Shown here one piece after another: positions 47,359 through 54,569 of a stretch of 54,569 nucleotides of DNA. The DNA is taken from positions 1 to 54,569 of the IMG/VR virus record IMGVR_UViG_3300025886_000032; one strand, 5' to 3'. The translations under genes were made by a program, and so were the position numbers. Under the pieces are notes generated by a model that ran no database searches, had not been told where the DNA came from, and saw only the letters and a list, made by a program, of their open reading frames with translations. Every line of letters begins with the position of its first letter. Within the stretch, counting starts at the first letter, position 1. The stretch is from a virus.

Positions 47359-49854
47359 ATGGGCTACGAAAATCCAAGAATACAGATAAACCAAACTAAC
47401 GCTGAAATTAACAAGCAGGTAAAGAACTTTAATCAAGATTTTAATGAAGAGTTCGATGCTATTAATGCTCAACAAGCTGCTAACATAGAAGCTAATATGG
47501 AAATATTGGAAGAACAGCAGAAGAAAAGAGCTATGGGTGACGAGATGTGGTATCAGCAAGTAGAAAAATATAAGCCAAAAGGTGACTATGCTAAAGATAC
47601 TAAAGCTTTTTTACACAATATGCATAATAAGTATTATGAACTTTTAGGATGTGAAACTAGTGAGTGTAGAGAACAATTAGAGAGTTTAAAAAATGTACCT
47701 AGACAGTTATCAGAAGTTGGTGGAGCATGGACGAGCATGAATGAAAAATATAATGAAGCTGGTGGTAAAAAACTATTCGCACCGGGATCATTAAATGCTA
47801 GAACACCAAACTACGTTATGCAAGTAATGGAAAACGGTGGTACAACTAAGAAAGTTTATAACGAAAAAACTGGCCATGTAGAGTTTGAGGTATATGATGC
47901 TAAAGGCGGTCGTGTAATGGAGTTGGATAAAAATGGTAAAAAAACAAATAATCCATTAATGGTTGATGCTGTTGATTTTACTAAAGGTGCTTTAAGTGGT
48001 GATATTAATGTTAATACTTACGGTGATCCATCTGGTTTGAGAAAAGAATTTCAAGCAGGTATAGCTAAAGACATGGAATACGATGACTATATTAAAAAAG
48101 TTGCTGACAACAGCAATCAGTATAATAAAAAAGGTTATGAAGACTATACAGAAGCTAATAATCTATATAAGCAAAATCTAGCAGGATCAAACGCTGGAGC
48201 TTTAATGGATGATAAAAAGATAATGACTGATAATTACCCTGTAATAATAAATGGTTTGTTTGAACAAGCTAAAGCTGGAGATCCTAAAGCTTTGGCTTCT
48301 TTAGAAAAACTAGATCAACAAACTGGAGGTAAAATACTAGGTGGCGATGGTTTAGGAGGTACTAATGATTTAGATTTATCAAGCGGTTTAGCTGTTCAGT
48401 CAGCTATAGGCATGTGGGACAATAGTGACATACAAAGAGAAGCAGCTGATGCTTATTTCAAGTATTATGACGAGTCTTCAAACTTGTTAAAGCCAGATAG
48501 AATAGACAAAACACAAAGTATTAGTTCACAAACTAGTTCTGAGAGAAGAGCTCAAGAAAAATTTAATATTAGTAAACTCGAAGGTATAGCTAAACTTAAA
48601 GCTGCAAATAATGAAAAGGAGTTTGTTACTAATTTTGATAATATGTTTGCTAATGCTAAATCAGAAAGCGATGTTGCCGAGATTTTAGATGATCTTAAGA
48701 ACTTTAAAATGAGTAATAGCAATAAAGGTAGTGGTAGTATTTTAGAGTTCACAGGCGATGAACCAAAAGACCGCAGAATGGACACAGAGGATAATGGAGA
48801 TGGTACTTTCTCTATAACCTTAAAGAAAATCTCTAGAGATCCTAAAACAAACGATATTATTGTAGGAGATGCGGTAAGAAGTTATAATACTGGTAATGCT
48901 AATGATATGAACACTCTTAGAAGAGACTTTGGCATAAACAACAAAACTTACAAATTACAAGGCGAAACTTCTACTAAAGAAGAAGAACAAACTACTCCTG
49001 CTGTTAAACAAAACAACCCACTAAATGCTGCTAGTTTTAATAAAAACAATCAACCTAAACCAAAAGTAGAGGCTAAAAGTAATTTTGTTCCAGATCCAAA
49101 TATAAACTATGAAAGTTTACCAATGATGGATAAAAGAAGAATAGAGTATGATAACTGGAAGCAATCACAACAACCTCAAACAACTCAAGCACCTGCTCCT
49201 GAAGTTAAACCTACTCCTGAAGTTAAACCTACTCCTGAAGTAAAAGCAACAACACAGTCAAGTAGAGACTTTAAATCTGAAAATAAAAAGCAAGAAGATT
49301 TAATGAGAAACTCTGAAGTTATTTATGGTGGTAGATCAGGTGATAATACTTATGGTTTAACAGATTATAAAGATTATGATTTTCAATATTACTTAAATAG
49401 TAAAGACCAAGTACAAGAAGGAGTTAATAAAGACGGTAAAAAGGCTACGTATTGGGGAGGTGATCAACCTAAAAAAGGTTTGAAAACAGATTTAGGTGGA
49501 AAAGTTTATGATGGATTATCTGATGGACAGCAAGCAATGATGAGAATGCAGCATGTTAATATAGGTTGGGATCCTAGAGTTACTATGCTATTAGCGTCTG
49601 GAGCAATCAAGCCTAGTGAAAGAGGAGAATATCTTAGAGATTACAATAAAACAACTACTAAATACAACGATAATAAAGCTAAGTTTAAAAATATAGATGA
49701 TCAAAAAATGTTTGATCAATGGGTGGATTTATATGCGAATAGTGAACCAAATGAAAAAGGGTTACAAAAACAATATAAAAGAAGAGTAGAAGATATTGCT
49801 AAAGGTTATGGATACACTTTAACAAAAGAACAACTTGCTAAGTTTAAAGTATAA
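47359..49854 (+). CDS. Internal virion (ejection) protein 2 (831 aa)
   Basis: 831 residues, Asn/Lys/Asp/Gln-rich, with an opening helical region (INKQVKNFNQDFNEEFDAIN). A proline-rich spacer with EVKPTP repeats sits near residues 612-632. The end (YLRDYNKTTTKYNDNKAKFK) is basic. No catalytic motif seen. Place between the gp14-like gene and the giant protein points to an ejection role in the virion core. Confidence 0.6.
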   Translation: MGYENPRIQINQTNAEINKQVKNFNQDFNEEFDAINAQQAANIEANMEILEEQQKKRAMGDEMWYQQVEKYKPKGDYAKDTKAFLHNMHNKYYELLGCETSECREQLESLKNVPRQLSEVGGAWTSMNEKYNEAGGKKLFAPGSLNARTPNYVMQVMENGGTTKKVYNEKTGHVEFEVYDAKGGRVMELDKNGKKTNNPLMVDAVDFTKGALSGDINVNTYGDPSGLRKEFQAGIAKDMEYDDYIKKVADNSNQYNKKGYEDYTEANNLYKQNLAGSNAGALMDDKKIMTDNYPVIINGLFEQAKAGDPKALASLEKLDQQTGGKILGGDGLGGTNDLDLSSGLAVQSAIGMWDNSDIQREAADAYFKYYDESSNLLKPDRIDKTQSISSQTSSERRAQEKFNISKLEGIAKLKAANNEKEFVTNFDNMFANAKSESDVAEILDDLKNFKMSNSNKGSGSILEFTGDEPKDRRMDTEDNGDGTFSITLKKISRDPKTNDIIVGDAVRSYNTGNANDMNTLRRDFGINNKTYKLQGETSTKEEEQTTPAVKQNNPLNAASFNKNNQPKPKVEAKSNFVPDPNINYESLPMMDKRRIEYDNWKQSQQPQTTQAPAPEVKPTPEVKPTPEVKATTQSSRDFKSENKKQEDLMRNSEVIYGGRSGDNTYGLTDYKDYDFQYYLNSKDQVQEGVNKDGKKATYWGGDQPKKGLKTDLGGKVYDGLSDGQQAMMRMQHVNIGWDPRVTMLLASGAIKPSERGEYLRDYNKTTTKYNDNKAKFKNIDDQKMFDQWVDLYANSEPNEKGLQKQYKRRVEDIAKGYGYTLTKEQLAKFKV
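49201..49236 (+). repeat. Two tandem 18-bp repeats (EVKPTP)
   Basis: GAAGTTAAACCTACTCCT occurs twice in tandem, with a partial third copy, encoding a proline-rich linker in the 831-residue protein. Confidence 0.8.
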
Positions 49855-49860
49855 TATAAT

Positions 49861-52800
49861 ATGAACGAAGACTATTTACAGTTATTATTCTCTGCTTACG
49901 GCGACGAAGTAGGAAATGATTATGATGCTTTTAAAACCGCCATGAGTAATGAAGACTACTCAAGAATGTTATTTGAAACTCACTCTGAAGAATTAGGTGA
50001 TGATTATGCAGAGTTTAACAAAGCTGTAGGTATAAACATCGAACCATATGTTGAACCAGAGGAAGAAGTTTCTATATCTGGAGATTACGGGGTAAAAGAA
50101 CAAGATGTTTTTCAAACTACCGAACCAACTAAATCAAAGTTTAGTAAAGATATATCTTACGACGACTTTAACATGAAAGGGCAAAATTCAGCTTTTGATA
50201 ATGCTGAAGAGAATTTAGAAAAAAAGCTAGCTTCTCAATATCCTAATCTCACTTTTGACACGCCTATAATGAATGGTGGTGTGTCTAATGATATGCTAGA
50301 TGTAACTAATGAAGATGGAGAAGTATTTAGATGGCAGATGAATACAGATTACAATGCTGGTAAAAGAAGTTCAAGTGGTGAGTATACAGTTGTAGATCCA
50401 GAAAATAGAGAGCAAGAAAGTAGAAATAACTATATAGATTTTCTAGAGTTTGCCAATAAATCTAAATACAAAGATGGCAAGTATCAAAACTCTGATGATA
50501 TAAGAACTCTAGGTCCAGATTATGTGGTTAAAAATGAACAAGGTCAAGATGTAGAAATGCAAGTTACTCCTGGTTTAACTCAAAAAGCAATATCTATAAT
50601 GAGATCAAATCCAAATGTAACATCGTTAGATGAAGCTATAGATTTAGCTGTTGACACTGAGTTTGGACAAATGAATATAGCTTGGCAAGAGTCTATTCAA
50701 AATAAAAAAGCTAAGAAAAACTTTGATTTTAAAAACGAAGTTAAATCATTAGTTTCTAATAACAATTTTAACCCTAATATAATTGGTGATGACTTAGATG
50801 GTGATATAAACAAAACCATAGAAACTTTAGAAAGTCTAGGCATGCCAAAAGAAGTTATATCCTCTGCTGAAAACACCGCGCGTGTAAACAGTCAAGGTCA
50901 AAGCATTAGCCCTAAAGCAGATTACCAAGAAAAATTAAATAATGTCAGAGCTTGGTTAGATGGTTCACAAACATGGGGAGAAAATACTGAAGGACCATTA
51001 ATTACTAAGGCTTATAACGAACTTGTTGACCAAAGAAGTAAAGAACAAGTAGATAATGATATTAAACAAGGGGTAATAGAAGCTGGTGTTAACCAAGAGC
51101 AGGTATTAAAAAGACAAGAACAATTGTTAAATGCTGAAGGTAATACACTGAGTAAAGAGCAAGCTTTATTACAAGCGGAAAAAGATGTAATAGCTTTGAC
51201 TGTTCAAGATATTAAAACAAAAAAAGCTAAAGAAGATGGTGATAGAATTTTAAAAGCTGAACTACCTTATTATGAAGGTAAAAGTAAAGATAAAATAGAA
51301 GAACTACAGTCTGAACTAGCTGAAATAAAGAAATTAGAAGAAGGGCAAGAAAAAACAATAAAATATAAAGAGTATTTAGATAAAGTTAGAAGTTTCTTAG
51401 ATGATGATGAAATTAACTTATTAAAACAAGGTGATAAGTTTGTAAGAAAAGATAGACAAGAACAATTAGATAATTTAAATTCAAACGCTAAAAACATTGT
51501 TAAAGATTTACTTTTAGATGCTCCAGACAAGTTAGATGAAAAGTTACTAGATACAGATACTGAATTATTAAATTTAGCTAAAGAAATAAAAAGAAAAGGT
51601 TTAAGCGAGACACTTAATGAAGGTAGTATTTTACAAATGTTTGGAGCTGCAGGCCAAGAACTTGTAGGAGCAGAAGGAAGTGCTTATGAAGATTTTAGAA
51701 AAATAGAAAAATGGATTGAAACAGGTGAAATGCCTGATTTATTAACTCCATTACCAGTCTCAACAACAGACAGTTATTTATTCGATAAATATGGTGATGC
51801 TAGTGGTCAAGATCCTTTAGTGAAAAAATATAATGATTTACTTGAGTATAGGTCTACCTTACTCCTTGCGCAGAGTTTAAATGCAGATCCAACTTCTTTT
51901 GGTAAAACAGAAAGTGGTGTTGGTAGATTTTTAGAAGGTGTGGTAGAGGCCACTCCTGAAGCTGTAGGTATGAACAGTGGTTTAACTAAAGATAAACAAC
52001 GTGAATTAGGTTTTGACATCTTAGAGGATGTCTATGGTATCAAGAAAACAGATAAAGACAAAGCTAATCTACATCATATAGAACACGATCTGTGGAAAAG
52101 CTCTGGTGAAATGATACCTGGCTTAATGAGAATGGGAGCTGAGATATATTTAACAACTTTAGCAACTGGTGGTGTGGGATTTGGCCCTGCGGTTTTAAGA
52201 GCTGCTACTTTTAGAACTTTACTAAGAAGTGGAGTATCAAGCAGCATGGCTAAGAACATCGCTACTTATGGCAGCGCTGTAATGACAGAGTACGTAGGCT
52301 TGCAAGGTAGTAATGCAATGGAAAGATCTTTAGATTTTGGACCAGGTATAGAAAATCCAGAATTATTTGCCTTAACAGCTAGTGCTATAAGGTTAAAAGG
52401 TGCACAAGCTTCTAGCAAGTTTAATAAAGCCATTGTAGATACTTACAAAACAGGTTCTAATGCGCAAAGAAATGCTTTAGAATATTTTTATGCTTTTCCT
52501 ACTACAGCATCTACAGAAGCTGGAGCTTTAAAATATACTGGTAGTTTGATTGATAGATCAGTTAAGTCTTTAAGTAGAACCACAATAGCTGCTGGAAGTA
52601 AAGTAACTGGAGCTGCTGGTGGTGCTATGACTATAAGCACGGCTGATAATGTTGGTGCAGTTTTAGCAGGTGATAAAACCGTTGCTCAAGCTTTAAACGA
52701 TGTTACCAATCCTGATCATTTAATGGAGTTAGGCGGAGCTTTATTGTTTTTAGGTATGTCTAGACCAGACAAGTATAGTAAACAGACTATAGAGAGGTTT

Positions 52801-54569
52801 AGAACAGAGGTAGATTTAATAAGAGGAAACAACCCTCAGTGGAACAAGCTCAGAAGATCTCTTGGCATGAAAACTGTTTCTGATAAAAGTGAAGAGTATA
52901 GCCAAGGTGAAGAAGCTTTTTCTGAAAGAGTTGATGAAGCTTTAGAATTAAAGAAAGAAGAAATAAACAACAGTAATAAATCCGAGTCTCAAAAAAGTCA
53001 AGAAATATCTGCGTTAGAATTTAATGCTAATAGATTAAAATTAAAAATACCTTTAGATGTTTTAGCTAAAGATTTAGCAAATCCAGCAGTTATGGGTAGT
53101 TACAAGGAATTAGAGCAAGCTGCTTATGCTATATCCGTAGGAGGTTTTAATGCTAAGAACTTGTCTGTTATAGAAGCTGCATCTTTCACTAGTGATGGAA
53201 CGTCTGGTGTTAAAATGTTAGAGTTTTATGGATTAGATGCTGCTCAAGCTCAACAAGTTGTAGATTTTAGTTATTCAATGAGAGACGTAGCTAAAAGACA
53301 TTTTCAAGGAGACTTAACTAATGCTAATTTCCAAAAGTATATAGACGAATCTATAACAGAAAGTAGATTAGAATCTTCTAAGGAAAAAATAAAGAAAGAT
53401 TATGAAGCTAAACGTATAGACAAAGCTGATTATGAAACTCAAATAGAAGAAATAGATGCTCAACTAGATGTCAACTTAAGATCTAAAAAGCAATTACTTG
53501 AAGCTGCTAAAGTAGAAAGAGCAGGTAAAGAGTTAGAAAAAATTGAAGAGTACGAGAAAGCAGGTTTTCAAATTAAAAAAATGAACGATGCTGAAATGAA
53601 GAAATTCATGGAAGATAATGGTGGTAATTTTAGTTCAACTGGTTTTGGTTATCAAGGTGTTGTTAATGGTAAGTCTATAGCTCTAATTAATACAGATGCT
53701 ACAGCGAGAGAAAATGTTGGTGGAACAGAGGTACATGAAATATGGCATCATCCATTTGAAAGAAGATTAGGTAGTGAAGCTATGGCTAGCAGAGTAGAAT
53801 CTTTAATGAAAGATGAAAAGCTAACTAAAAAACAAGCAACTAACAAAGTTAATAAAGAAGCTAGAGATTATATAAATGGTCTTCAAAAAGCTTTAAAAAA
53901 TAGAGGCATACTTGACATTGTTAAAGAGGAAATGTCTAAAAGACCCGGTTATAGAGACGCAATATTTGATGAAATATTTCAAGGTAAAGAAATTCCTTTG
54001 TCTGAAATGAAGGAGTTTATCAATGAGTTTATACAACTTAATGAAAACGGAGCATTTAATAATTTAAAATCTGAAGCACAAAGAAAATCTAGTGACAAGC
54101 AAAGTACTAAAGAACTTACAGAAAAAGAATATCAAGAATCTTTAAATGATCCTATTAAGTTTGTAGACTTTGTTTTAACTGGTAAATATAATAGTAAAAA
54201 CATTAATGAGTTTTTAAAGCGTGAAGCAGATGCTTTAGGTGCTGAAAGTAAAACTACAGGTCTACAAGCATCGGAAAGAACTAATGATGTTAATGATCTA
54301 GCTTTGTCTTACGAGTCAAAAGGAGGAAACAACTTGTGGAAAGACTTTGGTGCTGATGATGCAATTAAACAAATGAAAGAAGATAAGATGTTGGATCGTC
54401 TTATAGCGTCTAAGTCTAAAGATTTTGAAGGTGCTCCTGAAGGTTTTGTAGATAAAGTTTATGCTGAATTGTTACCACATATAAGAAATTACAAACCTGA
54501 AAGACAAAACGAAAGTGGATTATTTGGTTGGGTAAACTCACAGATAAGAAATAAAGCCAACGCTGTATA
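49861..54569 (+). CDS. Giant internal virion/polyvalent protein with zincin motif (partial, >1569 aa)
   Basis: The frame is open from the ATG at 49861 to the window end (1569 codons, no stop), so the C-terminus is missing. N-terminal ~60 residues repeat a motif (YLQLLFSAYGDEVGNDYDAF and YSRMLFETHSEELGDDYAEF). Residues ~370-620 are charged coiled coil; around 755-830 hydrophobic segments (EIYLTTLATGGVGFGPAVL). At 1292-1297 HEIWHH in VGGTEVHEIWHHPFERRL is an HExxH zinc-peptidase motif. This looks like a large ejected multi-domain protein (gp16-like role), perhaps with protease activity on the cell wall or virion. Confidence 0.7.
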   Translation, partial: MNEDYLQLLFSAYGDEVGNDYDAFKTAMSNEDYSRMLFETHSEELGDDYAEFNKAVGINIEPYVEPEEEVSISGDYGVKEQDVFQTTEPTKSKFSKDISYDDFNMKGQNSAFDNAEENLEKKLASQYPNLTFDTPIMNGGVSNDMLDVTNEDGEVFRWQMNTDYNAGKRSSSGEYTVVDPENREQESRNNYIDFLEFANKSKYKDGKYQNSDDIRTLGPDYVVKNEQGQDVEMQVTPGLTQKAISIMRSNPNVTSLDEAIDLAVDTEFGQMNIAWQESIQNKKAKKNFDFKNEVKSLVSNNNFNPNIIGDDLDGDINKTIETLESLGMPKEVISSAENTARVNSQGQSISPKADYQEKLNNVRAWLDGSQTWGENTEGPLITKAYNELVDQRSKEQVDNDIKQGVIEAGVNQEQVLKRQEQLLNAEGNTLSKEQALLQAEKDVIALTVQDIKTKKAKEDGDRILKAELPYYEGKSKDKIEELQSELAEIKKLEEGQEKTIKYKEYLDKVRSFLDDDEINLLKQGDKFVRKDRQEQLDNLNSNAKNIVKDLLLDAPDKLDEKLLDTDTELLNLAKEIKRKGLSETLNEGSILQMFGAAGQELVGAEGSAYEDFRKIEKWIETGEMPDLLTPLPVSTTDSYLFDKYGDASGQDPLVKKYNDLLEYRSTLLLAQSLNADPTSFGKTESGVGRFLEGVVEATPEAVGMNSGLTKDKQRELGFDILEDVYGIKKTDKDKANLHHIEHDLWKSSGEMIPGLMRMGAEIYLTTLATGGVGFGPAVLRAATFRTLLRSGVSSSMAKNIATYGSAVMTEYVGLQGSNAMERSLDFGPGIENPELFALTASAIRLKGAQASSKFNKAIVDTYKTGSNAQRNALEYFYAFPTTASTEAGALKYTGSLIDRSVKSLSRTTIAAGSKVTGAAGGAMTISTADNVGAVLAGDKTVAQALNDVTNPDHLMELGGALLFLGMSRPDKYSKQTIERFRTEVDLIRGNNPQWNKLRRSLGMKTVSDKSEEYSQGEEAFSERVDEALELKKEEINNSNKSESQKSQEISALEFNANRLKLKIPLDVLAKDLANPAVMGSYKELEQAAYAISVGGFNAKNLSVIEAASFTSDGTSGVKMLEFYGLDAAQAQQVVDFSYSMRDVAKRHFQGDLTNANFQKYIDESITESRLESSKEKIKKDYEAKRIDKADYETQIEEIDAQLDVNLRSKKQLLEAAKVERAGKELEKIEEYEKAGFQIKKMNDAEMKKFMEDNGGNFSSTGFGYQGVVNGKSIALINTDATARENVGGTEVHEIWHHPFERRLGSEAMASRVESLMKDEKLTKKQATNKVNKEARDYINGLQKALKNRGILDIVKEEMSKRPGYRDAIFDEIFQGKEIPLSEMKEFINEFIQLNENGAFNNLKSEAQRKSSDKQSTKELTEKEYQESLNDPIKFVDFVLTGKYNSKNINEFLKREADALGAESKTTGLQASERTNDVNDLALSYESKGGNNLWKDFGADDAIKQMKEDKMLDRLIASKSKDFEGAPEGFVDKVYAELLPHIRNYKPERQNESGLFGWVNSQIRNKANAV

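Noticed and set aside
1-54569. tRNA, tmRNA, rRNA, CRISPR arrays, insertion sequences and integrase
   Set aside because: I looked for cloverleaf-like arms, regular spacer-repeat patterns, terminal inverted repeats with transposases, and tyrosine or serine recombinase motifs and saw none. A covariance-model scan would be needed to exclude unusual tRNAs.

Overview
The window is a contiguous piece of an AT-rich tailed-phage genome, most likely a short-tailed (podovirus-like) lytic phage of a Bacteroidota host, probably a marine flavobacterium. The host guess is inference: start codons are preceded by A/T-rich runs without Shine-Dalgarno motifs, as in Bacteroidota, and the terminase, portal and tail-block style resembles Bacteroidota podoviruses. 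I see no integrase, excisionase, CRISPR array, rRNA or tRNA. Both ends are open inside genes.

Left arm (1-14965, all minus strand, transcribed leftward). The promoter-proximal half (about 7.2-14.9 kb) holds some thirty mostly tiny genes, many chained by ATGA or TAATG overlaps. They include a small lipoprotein, membrane micropeptides, a DksA/TraR-like zinc-finger protein and an ATP-dependent DNA ligase. The distal half (1-7.2 kb) is replication, recombination and nucleotide metabolism: HTH protein, phage sigma factor, ERF annealing protein, RecE-like exonuclease, SSB-like protein, T7-type primase-helicase, a ThyA-family enzyme with the Asn-to-Asp change typical of dCMP hydroxymethylase, two MazG-type nucleotide pyrophosphohydrolases (one fused to a GIY-YIG-like domain), and a truncated PD-(D/E)XK nuclease. 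No DNA polymerase is present, so it should lie left of the window. Nine copies of a promoter-like element (TACAAA, AATAC, then GATAAT after 19-20 bp) punctuate this arm. Six or more of them end exactly 6 nt before an ATG, which suggests leaderless transcripts.

Centre (14966-15301). A non-coding divergence region with G-rich tracts, unlike the rest of the window, and one copy of a 46-47 bp imperfect palindrome that occurs three times in the window. It is a candidate origin, control or packaging region.

Right arm (15302-end, all plus strand). First come small proteins and a 911-residue cysteine-rich repeat protein. A complete chaperonin pair (GroEL, GroES) follows, then a winged-helix-like protein, a lysis cassette (small membrane protein, T7-type amidase, TM/coiled-coil protein, 3-TM holin), several tiny very basic proteins, a LamG-type lectin protein and a collagen-like fibre. 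The packaging and virion block runs: tandem GroES-like-domain protein, putative small terminase-like protein, terminase, portal, scaffold-like protein, major capsid, head genes, neck genes, a 1741-residue tail protein, a second tail protein, GNAT acetyltransferase, and three internal (ejection) proteins. The last is over 1569 residues long and carries an HEIWH zincin motif.

The most interesting features are the phage-borne chaperonin set (GroEL, GroES and a second, two-domain Cpn10-like protein), the possible cytosine-modification set (ThyA-like D178 enzyme plus two MazG-type hydrolases), the nine-copy leaderless promoter element beside a phage sigma factor, and the three-copy palindrome whose mismatch position holds the same base on both arms.
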